This document shows, in pieces, positions 28,483 through 36,923 of a stretch of 64,000 nt of DNA. The stretch is from NCBI GenBank assembly GCA_049487715.1, contig CP150550.1, forward strand, positions 248,001 through 312,000. Direction: 5' to 3'. Within the stretch, counting starts at the first letter, position 1. Every line of letters begins with the position of its first letter. The position numbers and the translations under genes are program-made. Source of the stretch: Pycnococcus provasolii (Eukaryota > Chlorophyta > Pseudoscourfieldiophyceae > Pseudoscourfieldiales). A model generated the notes under the pieces. That model did no database searches. It worked only from the letters and a program-made list of their open reading frames with translations, and was not told where the DNA came from.

Positions 28483-29802
28483 TTACAGTTGAATCAAGTC
28501 AGGCAGAGTGGAAGCAGTCACTCCGCCTCCGCCTCCATTGGGATTGGGATTGGGATTGGAACCTGCCGGTGTGACTCCTCCTGGTGATGGTGCGCTCTCT
28601 TCCAGCTGTGTAGGAGTGGTAGTAGAGCGGGTCGTGGTGGTGGTGGTGGCGACTCCCATAGAGGTGGTCCCATAAGCAGGGAGAGGATAGTGCGGGGGTC
28701 TTAGTACCGCAACCGATGCAGATGGAGCAGGTGGAGCAGGTGCAGGTGGTGGGGGTGGAAGCACGAAGTGGCTCTTCGTGCTCGATGTGCGATCAACCTC
28801 GCCACCACTTCTACCCGCGCGAGAAGAGGGCGTCGACGTCGCAGGTGGCTGCGGGATCTTGTCGTTCGGCGCGTTCACGCCGTACGCGTGGTGAAGCACG
28901 AACCGCAGTCCATCACGGTACGGCTTCCTGATTGTGCCGCGGAGAAGGCCGACAAGACGCTCAAAGTCGCTCTCCGCAAGCGCCTCCATGCGAACGTCGC
29001 GCAAAATTGCAACGCCTGCACGCAGAATCGCCTCAGGCGCGGACCTTCGGCTGAAAGCGCGGTCGAGAACGCGGCAGGCGAACGAAACTTCCGCCTCGCT
29101 GCCAAAAGATGTGAGGAACCAGCCCGACGCGAACAGCACAGGCGTCACGCCGTGCGACTCGAGGTGCTCGCTCAAGTCGACAGGAACCATCGCGGTAAGC
29201 TGCCACATGCGAAGCTGCAGAGCGCCGAACCCTTCGAGGTACAGCTCTCGCAGGCCGGCGTCGCGCATGAGCACGCAGAACGCGGCGAACGCCTCCGCCT
29301 CGCGCAGATACAGCAGTAGCAGTCCCGCGACGAATCCCATGCCCTGGCAGTAGCCCACCTCCGGGTCAACGTGCGCGTACGCGCACAGCACGCGGTAAAG
29401 CCTCTCTCTTCCGGCGTCGCCCGCGCTACCTGAACGGAAAGCGGCGAGCTCTGGGTACGTGCGAGGAACGTCTTTCGCGACGGAGTCTCGCACGGACTCG
29501 GGTATGCGCGACTCGGCGCCCGTTCCGTCCGTCGCTGCGAGTGCCGCGTACTGCTGCATCGCCTTTGGCCCGACGCCCACCGCCTTGTGCACAGCCGAGA
29601 GCCAGAGTTGCGTTCTCATGGACGCGGCGACGTCCTCGAAGCACTGGTCGCCGACTTGCAGGTCGACTTGCGTGGGGAGCGGTATGATGGTGACGTCTGA
29701 ATTTTCAAAGTGTGTTCTTCGAGCGTTGGCGAGTGCACGTCGCACGTCACTGAAGAACTGCTGCGAGCGCGCGCGCACTCCGAGAGGGGCATCGTACTCC
29801 AT
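28483..29802 (-). CDS. TBC-domain Rab GTPase-activating protein
   Basis: TBC proteins switch off Rab GTPases in membrane traffic by supplying an Arg and a Gln finger. The 439-residue product has both: VAKDVPRTYPEL (the IxxDxxR finger, about 110-121) and VGYCQGMGFVAGLL (the YxQ finger, near 154). The rest of the fold follows: LYRVLCAYAHVDPE, LRELYLEGFGALQLRMWQL, LSEHLESHGVTPVLFASGWFL. The C-terminal 120 residues are Pro/Ser/Thr-rich with NPNPNPN and poly-Gly, probably disordered. The ATG at 29802 is chosen because the frame upstream starts at a non-ATG codon. Confidence 0.88.
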   Translation of the reverse strand: MEYDAPLGVRARSQQFFSDVRRALANARRTHFENSDVTIIPLPTQVDLQVGDQCFEDVAASMRTQLWLSAVHKAVGVGPKAMQQYAALAATDGTGAESRIPESVRDSVAKDVPRTYPELAAFRSGSAGDAGRERLYRVLCAYAHVDPEVGYCQGMGFVAGLLLLYLREAEAFAAFCVLMRDAGLRELYLEGFGALQLRMWQLTAMVPVDLSEHLESHGVTPVLFASGWFLTSFGSEAEVSFACRVLDRAFSRRSAPEAILRAGVAILRDVRMEALAESDFERLVGLLRGTIRKPYRDGLRFVLHHAYGVNAPNDKIPQPPATSTPSSRAGRSGGEVDRTSSTKSHFVLPPPPPAPAPPAPSASVAVLRPPHYPLPAYGTTSMGVATTTTTTRSTTTPTQLEESAPSPGGVTPAGSNPNPNPNGGGGGVTASTLPDLIQL

Positions 29803-30112
29803 GGATGCGGGAAATGAAAAACGCGTGCAGTGAGCACATTCACAGAGCAAAAAAGCAAAAAAAGCACAAAAAGCGACGCCGGAGGTCGAGAGGGAGAAAC
29901 CCCGAAATCAACCCCGAAAAAAATAAAAATCGAATTCGTTCGTTCGGGGGTTCCAGAACACGTGTCTTGTTTTGGAGGAGGATGACTAAAATCTAAATTT
30001 AAGACATATTTTAGTATGTGGATTTGTTTGGGATAACAACAACGTGATTTATATTTTATGGTAGCCTCACGATTACGATTTTTTGTTATTTTTCTCCTGA
30101 AGAAGAAGATCC
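29803..30112. promoter_or_regulatory. Divergent promoter region
   Basis: 310 bases between the TBC gene (minus) and the RING gene (plus). It is A-rich (aaaaaagcacaaaaagc) with AT-rich stretches at about 29993-30060. No gene or telomere-like motif was seen. Confidence 0.35.
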
Positions 30113-30775
30113 ATGGACGACGACCAAGAAAGCACTATATCTGCGAAGAGGAGGACGAAAGGAATCATGCTCCACGGATGCGAGCACTACCGTCGCAGGT
30201 GTTCGCTCGTTGCACCTTGCTGCGGGGAGGAGGCGTTCGTGTGCAGGCACTGTCACAACGAGCTCAAGTGCGAGCGGGAGCAAGACGAGGAGAAGAAGCA
30301 TCAGCTTATCCGCAGAGACGTTCGCGAGGTTGTGTGCCTCCTTTGCGACACCAGACAACCTGTTGCGCGCGAGTGCAACACTTGCGCCGTCGAGTTTGGT
30401 GCTTATTACTGCGACAAGTGCCAGTTCTACGACGACGACGTCTCGCGGAGGCAGTTCCACTGCGACAAGTGCGGCATATGCCGTGTGGGAGGGGCTGAGA
30501 ACTTCTTCCACTGCGACCGCTGCGGCTGCTGCTACAGCACGAGCCTGCGTGCGAATCACACGTGCGTGGAGCAGAGCATGCACCGCAGCTGCCCCATCTG
30601 CCTAGACTACCTCTTTGACTCGATCAAACCTATCAGCGTTCTTGTTCGGTGTGGCCACGCTATGCACGAGGCTTGCCTCCAGCAACTGCACGACAACGGC
30701 ATGCTGCGCTGCCCGATATGCAACGTATCCCTGTACGAGATTGAGACTCTATTGAGTCTCGTAGAGATCCTATAG
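30113..30775 (+). CDS. CHY/CTCHY/RING zinc-finger E3 ubiquitin ligase (RCHY1/PIRH2-type)
   Basis: E3 ubiquitin ligase of the RCHY1 family (plant relatives include MIEL1). The 220 residues contain, in order: a CHY zinc finger (HGCEHYRRRCSLVAPCCGE, then FVCRHCHNE, about 20-80), a CTCHY region (CNTCAVEFGAYYCDKC, then HCDKCGICRVGG and HCDRCGCCYS, about 90-145) and a C-terminal RING (CPICLDYLFDS...CGHAMHEAC...CPIC, about 157-205) with all eight zinc ligands. Nothing is left over, so this is a compact full-length member. The ATG at 30113 is the first in frame and leads with an acidic MDDDQES. Confidence 0.93.
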   Translation: MDDDQESTISAKRRTKGIMLHGCEHYRRRCSLVAPCCGEEAFVCRHCHNELKCEREQDEEKKHQLIRRDVREVVCLLCDTRQPVARECNTCAVEFGAYYCDKCQFYDDDVSRRQFHCDKCGICRVGGAENFFHCDRCGCCYSTSLRANHTCVEQSMHRSCPICLDYLFDSIKPISVLVRCGHAMHEACLQQLHDNGMLRCPICNVSLYEIETLLSLVEIL

Positions 30776-31082
30776 ATATTGAGCTCGTCCTCAATTATCG
30801 ACAGACCATGAATGACCTGAAACAATTGTTGGGATTCAAGTATGGTGAATTAGTTTTTACTGTGTGCAGCTTATGATGATCCGTCCTTCGTGACCACCTC
30901 AGGTGTCGTTGCGGCGTGGCATGCCGCGACCACCACCACGGCTGTTGCCACCACGCGACGATTGATCGTCGCCACGAGGCACCACCTCCGCAGTCGTCTC
31001 TTCTTCTTGCAACACTTCCTCCGCAGTCTCGTCGTCGTCGACGTCGACGTCGACGTCGACGTCGTCGTCGTCATCATCATCA
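30776..31082. other. Convergent intergenic region with GTCGAC/ATC microsatellite
   Basis: 307 bases between 3' ends. The (GTCGAC)n and (ATC)n microsatellite at about 31031-31088 abuts the stop codon of the large surface-protein gene. No gene was seen. Confidence 0.6.
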
Positions 31083-34000
31083 TCATCCCACCACCTCCGC
31101 CTCTCTCAGATTTTTTAGTGTTTTCCACTTGCGACAAATGCGCCTGCGCATCTTGCGACGCGAGCACAACTGGTCCATCTCGTCGACTTGCGGGAGATTG
31201 AGAAGCTCGAAGGGATCTTCCTGCTGATTCGCCGCTAAATCTTTCACCTTTTCAAGTACTCTCAAGCACTTACTCCTGTTGAAGTTTTGAATGCATTTCG
31301 TATCATCATCGTCGCTCGGCGACGACGATGATGATGCCTCCTCGGGAATCGTATCCACAGTGGCGGCAGATTCTCTTTGCTTCCCCACCAGCGATTTTGC
31401 CTCCACAGCGAAACCACCACCTTCATCGTGGCAAAATGTCATCAGTTCGTTCGGTTCACCAGCAATGTAAAGTATAGCTTTCGAAGCGTCGTAGGCAACG
31501 CCCTCAGGCTGTATTCCCCCGACGGAAAGTCTCTCTTCTCCAAACGCACGCGTGTCGATATCCATGAGCACCACGCGTTTCTGTTCGTGACTTAACAACA
31601 GAAGTGCGCCGCTGCCGCCGCCATCCACATAGGCGACGCCCGCCAGGTCCGTAAGCCCGACGTCACGAAGCTGATCTTGATCGTCGACAATGATTTCCTG
31701 AGTTGGCAAGCTGCCGCCACCGGAAGCCCTTGAGACCGCGACGATGCGCATCGGCGATTTCTCTTGTACGGCATAGAAGATGCGTCGTGTACGATCGTAT
31801 GTAATGCCCTCAAGTCCCAGATTGAATTCGATGTTCACGTCAATGTCATACGTTTCTCCTGTAGGCTCGAACGTGTCAGCGTCAAAAATGACAATGCGAC
31901 GAGATGCGGATTCTTCGACAATAGCAAATTCGTATGCGCCGTCACGTTCGTCGTTCGGTCCAAGCCAAGCAACACCCTCTGCATCTCCGAGCACATCCTC
32001 CTTCCACTGAGTTCTCTCCACGCTATTTGTGTTCGGGTTGTACAACAAGATACGCTCAGGCCAATTCAGACTGAGAATCAAATTTCCCGTGCGTTCATCA
32101 ACTGCCACGCCACTAAGATTCTTGTCAATCTCAGCAATGAAATTCCGTTCGCACAAACGTAAGGATGCCAAAGGCAGATTGAGTGGCTCAGGAAGAGTCA
32201 CGCACGTGTCCGACTCTGATGCGGACCACGCCATTGTCCCGCCAAAGTCGCAGCTGTGACCGTCAGTCACACACGAGTACCCTTCCGACAAGCGCATGGG
32301 ACACCATGCCGTGTTCGCCACCGCCTGCAGACGCATCGACGGACCGTCGCCGCACGATCCGCACACGCTCGTGTCGACAGGATCGCAGCACGGGCTGCTC
32401 ACTTGCGTGCATACCCAATTGAGCGCATCCCAGATTGCGTCGATCGACGCGTCCGACTTGACGCGGCACGCCGTCACACCTTGTGGTAGGGCGGCAGCAG
32501 TACTCGTCGTCGTGGTCGTCGTCGTCGTGGTCGATGTTGTTGTGGTCGTGGTCGTCGTCGTCGTTGTGGTGGTCGTCGTGGTGGTGGTCGTCGTGGTAGT
32601 CGTCGGCGGCGGCTCAGGAAGAGTCACGCACGTGTCCGACCCTGATGCGGACCACGCCATCGTCCCGCCAAAGTCGCACCTGTGACCGTCAGTCACACAC
32701 GAGTACCCTTCTGACAAGCGCATGGGACACCATGCCGTGTTCGCCACCGCCTGCAGACGCATCGACGGACCGTCGCCGCACGATCCGCACACGCTCGTGT
32801 CGACAGGATCGCAGCACGGGCTGCTCACTTGCGTGCATACCCAATTGAGCGCATTCCAGATTGCGTCGATCGACGCGTCCGACTTGACGCGGCACGCCGT
32901 CACACCTTGTGGTAGGGGGGCAGCAGTACTCGTCGTCGTGGTCGTCGTCGTGGTCGATGTTGTTGTTGTGGGAGCCTGCGTCGTCGTCGTTGTGGTCGTT
33001 GTGGTTGACGTGGTCGTGGTCGTGGTCGTGGTCGTGGTGGTAGTCGTGGTCGTCGTGGTAGTCGTCGTCGTCGGCGGCGGCGGCTCAGGAAGAGTCACGC
33101 ACGTGTCCGACCCTAATGCGGACCACGCCATCGTCCCGCCAAAGTCGCACCAGTGACCGTCAGTCACACACGAGTACCCTTCTGACAAGCGCATGGGACA
33201 CCATGCCGTGTTCGCCACCGCCTGCAGACGCATCGACGGACCGTCGCCGCAAGATCCGCACACGCTCGTGTCGACAGGATCGCAGCACGGGCTGCTCACT
33301 TGCGTGCATACCCAATTGAGCGCATTCCAGATTGCGTCGATCGACGCGTCCGACTTGACGCGGCATGCCGCCACACCTTGTGGTAGGGGGGCAGCAGTAC
33401 TCATCGTCGTGGTCGTCGTCGTGGTCGATATTGTTGTTGTGGGAGCCTGCGTCGTCGTCGTCGTCGTCGTCGTTACTCCTGTTGCCGTCACGGTTGTGTC
33501 ACAGTTTGCACTTTCGCAATCAGCGCCGTTGTACTGCAGATGCAATGAGAATGCCTCGGCAAAGTCGTGCACATCGTTTCTCGCCTGCCACGGATTGCAT
33601 TCAAACCAAGCACCAGATTGCGGTATGAGAGGACCATACGGCGTGATGAAGCTGCGGCTGTGCGTACTCTCAATCAAGCACGGTCCTCCCGCCAAGAGAG
33701 GATCGCCGCTTACAGATACGGTGATGCTCGTAGGGCTCATCAAGGGCTCGGAATACTCCATCGTGAAGAGATCTGACATGGGACCGTCAACTTGCGACGG
33801 AATCGCTATGCTGATTTCAGAGCCACCGCGAACGAGGAATGTGTATCCGCTCGGCCAAATGTAGTTGGCACAGTCAATCGGATACGAGGAGCCGCTGCAC
33901 CACGGCGTGTATGCATATCGCGTGGAACCTTGCCGCTTCTGCTCGGAATAGAACGACGTGCCGTACGGGACTTCGAAGCTTCCATCACCTGCGGTGGTTA

Positions 34001-36182
34001 CCTGCAGCGTGCCACGATTCGGCGAGTAGATCCGAACGATGCGAACGTCGTCGAGCCCTTCGCAGAACATCCACTCGTTATTTCCCCATCCGCCCCAGTA
34101 GCCGGAGATCACGCAATTGTCTGGTGCGCGAAATGCGAGATTCGCGCCACGCTCGTCACGATTGCTAGCACCATTCAGCCACTGCGCGCCACCGTTGTAC
34201 AAGAGCAGCGCGGAGCTTTTAGATGTTTCTGAGTAGAACGTCGTCGGAGCAAGTGCTGCTTCGCCTGGATTCGTCGTCGTCACGTCCTTAAGCAAATAAT
34301 GGGAAGCACAAAGGCCACCCGTTTGCTCATTTGGCAGACCGCAGTGGTGGTTCACAACGAAGCGTGGTTTATGGTTGTCGGCGCTGTTGAGCTTCACCAA
34401 GCGCAAGCCGTCAAATTCCACGAGCGCACTTCCTCCAGGTGCTTCGAGATAGGACCAATTGTCGACAAGCGTGAGATTCTTCGCAAACGGGCCACTGTTG
34501 ATACCTCGGCGGTACGTCTTCCAGTACGCTCCCTTGTTGTTCAATGCCGAGATGGCGTTTTCGAACGTCACATCGCCAAGGTCGTATGTACCCATACTGA
34601 AGTCGTTGAAGTACTCGACGTGGTCCTTGATCACAAAGCTCTTGGCATTGTCTGCACCCGTTGCCATGTTGAACGGCAAGCACGAATTCCAGTCCGAGAC
34701 GTGCCCGTCCGCAGTCAAGTCGACATCCATCGGGAACGCGACGTTGACGTACCAACCAAATCCGGCGTTGTTGTGAAAAACGTTGCGCTCCGTGCGTCCA
34801 AAAGGCATGCTCGCGACGCAGACGCGACGCGCGGCATTGCCAATTCCCCACACGCCGTATCCTTGGTGGTTGACAAACATCGCGTTATCGTGTCCCGAGA
34901 TCCGATTGCCGATGATGTGGTTCGACGGGCTCAGTGCATAGAGACCACTTTGCTCGTCAAAGTCGCTGTTGCGATGCTCCTGGTGCCCATCGAGGGCGCA
35001 CCGACGTCCTCGCAAATGCTTCCCCGTGCCGTCCATCGTGAAGTGTGCGAGTGCAACCGGGTTGGATAAGCTGGGGCACATCAGCACGTTGCTGTCAACG
35101 ACGTTGTTCATTTCGTTCCCATCCTCGATGAAGATGGACGCTCCTCGCACATCGTACACGACGTTATTTTGCACAAGGGCGTCGTGCGTGCCGTGGATGG
35201 TGATTCCCTTGTTCACGCCGCCCTCCACGACGGAATTCTTGACGTAGCACGACGGGCAAGATTTTAGGACATGCCAGTGCATACAGTACTCGCCGACGGC
35301 AAGTCGTCCACAGTTCTCGACACGTGCGTGGTCAATGCGAGAGACTCCACGAACGTGCTGCCTCGTCGTGATGCCCTGCCCGCCTTCAATCGGCCGCTCG
35401 ACATTCGCACGGTGGAATGGACCTGTGATGACGACCGCCCTGTTTAGATTTGCCACCTCCGCTTGCGTTGGCACGATTCCTCCAAGCCAGCTACCACGGT
35501 GACGTGAACGTAAAGGCGTGTCTAAGGTGACGACGCAGCCCGCGTCGACGGCGGTGATTGTGCGCTGCTCAGCCTCAAAGTTTTCGTCGGCGTTGTTGCC
35601 GTACACGGTATTCGTGTATCGCGTTCCCTCTCCTCCCGTCGCACTCACGACGACACGGTCGCCCACACTCCAGTTGTCGCATGCTGAGACTTGTAGAGTG
35701 CTTGAGCCTGCAGGTGCGTCTGTTTGTAAGAGCGTCCACGGCGTTTTCGGCGTTCCGTGGATGTCGAGTGTTCCTTCACTCCACAGTGCACCTTGGCGTT
35801 TGCACGCGTCTGAGTTGATGTCGCAAGGTTGATGGTTCAAGTAGATGTGAACGTCGCGTACAGGTTCTTCGGGCGTTCCGATGGTGAGCGTTCCCGTCGC
35901 ATCGACGAACATGCCCGCAGCACGTACGCGTGTGTTGCTTTTCACGATAAGTTGTCCGCTGATGTGAATGATGTCGTTGTTATCGCAGGTGAGCGCCTCT
36001 CCCGTGTTGATTGTTGACTGTGTGCCAGCAGGTATACCATTCTTGCATATTTCGTCGTTAGTCAGCGCATCTGCTGCTGCCGGAAGTTGAAGAAGAAGAC
36101 CGAAGCAGCAGCATGATGAAACTACGACGACGACGACGGAAAGAAGATTATGATGACGACGAAGATGGCGAGCCATTTTCAT
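31083..36182 (-). CDS. Giant secreted surface protein: G8, beta-helix, three CBM43-like modules, SdiA-type propeller
   Basis: 1699 residues. A signal peptide (about 1-38; LLSVVVVVVSSCCCFGLLL) is followed by a G8-type domain (about 45-180; IIHISGQLIVKSNTRV, GTLTIGTPEEPV, VHIYLNHQPCD) and a right-handed beta-helix (about 230-480; GITIHGTHDALVQNNVVYDV, HNNAGFGWYVN) as in CEMIP/PKHDL1-like proteins. After about 920 come three near-identical Cys-rich modules (about 937-1032, 1092-1189, 1234-1330) with X8/CBM43-type spacing: CRVKSDASIDAIWNALNWVC ... CCDP ... CDFGGT. Poly-Thr linkers separate them. Residues about 1335-1610 are a propeller like the SdiA-regulated family (NLSGVAVDERTGNLIL, DAEGVAWLG, LEGITYDRTRRIFYAV). 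The C-tail is basic. Probably a cell-wall or matrix glycoprotein binding beta-glucan; this role is inferred. Confidence 0.85.
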   Translation of the reverse strand: MKMARHLRRHHNLLSVVVVVVSSCCCFGLLLQLPAAADALTNDEICKNGIPAGTQSTINTGEALTCDNNDIIHISGQLIVKSNTRVRAAGMFVDATGTLTIGTPEEPVRDVHIYLNHQPCDINSDACKRQGALWSEGTLDIHGTPKTPWTLLQTDAPAGSSTLQVSACDNWSVGDRVVVSATGGEGTRYTNTVYGNNADENFEAEQRTITAVDAGCVVTLDTPLRSRHRGSWLGGIVPTQAEVANLNRAVVITGPFHRANVERPIEGGQGITTRQHVRGVSRIDHARVENCGRLAVGEYCMHWHVLKSCPSCYVKNSVVEGGVNKGITIHGTHDALVQNNVVYDVRGASIFIEDGNEMNNVVDSNVLMCPSLSNPVALAHFTMDGTGKHLRGRRCALDGHQEHRNSDFDEQSGLYALSPSNHIIGNRISGHDNAMFVNHQGYGVWGIGNAARRVCVASMPFGRTERNVFHNNAGFGWYVNVAFPMDVDLTADGHVSDWNSCLPFNMATGADNAKSFVIKDHVEYFNDFSMGTYDLGDVTFENAISALNNKGAYWKTYRRGINSGPFAKNLTLVDNWSYLEAPGGSALVEFDGLRLVKLNSADNHKPRFVVNHHCGLPNEQTGGLCASHYLLKDVTTTNPGEAALAPTTFYSETSKSSALLLYNGGAQWLNGASNRDERGANLAFRAPDNCVISGYWGGWGNNEWMFCEGLDDVRIVRIYSPNRGTLQVTTAGDGSFEVPYGTSFYSEQKRQGSTRYAYTPWCSGSSYPIDCANYIWPSGYTFLVRGGSEISIAIPSQVDGPMSDLFTMEYSEPLMSPTSITVSVSGDPLLAGGPCLIESTHSRSFITPYGPLIPQSGAWFECNPWQARNDVHDFAEAFSLHLQYNGADCESANCDTTVTATGVTTTTTTTTQAPTTTISTTTTTTTMSTAAPLPQGVAACRVKSDASIDAIWNALNWVCTQVSSPCCDPVDTSVCGSCGDGPSMRLQAVANTAWCPMRLSEGYSCVTDGHWCDFGGTMAWSALGSDTCVTLPEPPPPTTTTTTTTTTTTTTTTTTTTTSTTTTTTTTTQAPTTTTSTTTTTTTTSTAAPLPQGVTACRVKSDASIDAIWNALNWVCTQVSSPCCDPVDTSVCGSCGDGPSMRLQAVANTAWCPMRLSEGYSCVTDGHRCDFGGTMAWSASGSDTCVTLPEPPPTTTTTTTTTTTTTTTTTTTTTTTSTTTTTTTTTSTAAALPQGVTACRVKSDASIDAIWDALNWVCTQVSSPCCDPVDTSVCGSCGDGPSMRLQAVANTAWCPMRLSEGYSCVTDGHSCDFGGTMAWSASESDTCVTLPEPLNLPLASLRLCERNFIAEIDKNLSGVAVDERTGNLILSLNWPERILLYNPNTNSVERTQWKEDVLGDAEGVAWLGPNDERDGAYEFAIVEESASRRIVIFDADTFEPTGETYDIDVNIEFNLGLEGITYDRTRRIFYAVQEKSPMRIVAVSRASGGGSLPTQEIIVDDQDQLRDVGLTDLAGVAYVDGGGSGALLLLSHEQKRVVLMDIDTRAFGEERLSVGGIQPEGVAYDASKAILYIAGEPNELMTFCHDEGGGFAVEAKSLVGKQRESAATVDTIPEEASSSSSPSDDDDTKCIQNFNRSKCLRVLEKVKDLAANQQEDPFELLNLPQVDEMDQLCSRRKMRRRICRKWKTLKNLREAEVVG
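32185..33380. repeat. Tandem repeat of CBM43-like module plus Thr linker (three copies)
   Basis: Three copies of a roughly 290-base module (about 32190-32480, 32615-32905, 33085-33375) separated by (GTC/GTG)n tracts that encode poly-Thr. Copies are offset by 426 and 471 bases; the difference is in linker length. The modules differ at only a handful of bases. Confidence 0.93.
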
Positions 36183-36923
36183 CGTCGTTATTATGAGAAC
36201 GAACGAGAATGTGAACGAATGAAGGAGACACGAGAGAACGAACGAATGAGTGAAGCCGAGAATGTGAGTGAGAGTGAGAAGAGAGCGTCATACGGAGAGG
36301 AGGAAGCGCGCGCGCGCAGAGAGGCAGAGAGACGCAGAGAAAGAAGATTGTCACGGAAGTTAAAGATGGAAGCGGGAAAAAGAGCGGAAAGCAGGCCGCC
36401 TGCCCGGCGTGCTTTGCGCCTGCTTTGCACTTGGCCACTTGCTGCACGTCTTGGATAGCTGGGTATGTACTCTACTCCGATCAGGATACCGTAATAAAAA
36501 GGGGGTCGGCTTTTCTCCAAGCTTTTCGAAGAGCCCATGCCTTTGAATGCTTCTTTTTGAATCCGAACAGGGGCCCCATTCGCCCCAAAACACACTTCCC
36601 AACGGTCTTCTGTGAACTGGGAACTTCACAGTGGGAAGGTTGGTTCGATCCAGAGTGGTACTTCCATAAAGGTAGGAGTGGGTGGTATTTGTAATCCTGT
36701 ACTCATTGTACTGTAAAACAGTACGGTGGGATTGGGTACCAAGTAGTTAGGGGTTTCGACAGACCAATTTCGGGGTTGGAAAAACCCGGTCTGTGCTGGA
36801 TGCCCTGGGAACCCGGATTTCGAACTTCCGCCCCGGCCCCTTGAGGTTGAGCTGTTTCTTTTTCTCCTTGCGACTACAGTATTCCAGCCCTATTATCCGC
36901 CATGCCGCCACGCCGTCGCAATA
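36183..36923. promoter_or_regulatory. Divergent intergenic region
   Basis: 741 bases between the surface protein (minus) and the sterol reductase (plus). A purine-rich tract of gaacgaa/gagtgag-type repeats lies at about 36190-36330. The plus strand is open through 36150-36458 only because of that bias. A single tRNA B-box-like ggttcgatcc at 36642 lacks an A box. No gene was seen. Confidence 0.45.

Noticed and set aside
32296-33864. Plus-strand Val-rich open frames opposite the surface-protein gene
   Set aside because: They are complements of the poly-Thr linkers and CBM43-like modules; long runs of Val (VVVVVV) reflect the repeat, and no domain is present.
36150-36458. Plus-strand Glu/Arg-rich frame
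   Set aside because: Produced by a purine-rich gaa/gag tract and overlaps the start of the surface-protein gene.
36642-36651. tRNA B-box-like ggttcgatcc
   Set aside because: No A box at proper distance and no cloverleaf could be drawn.
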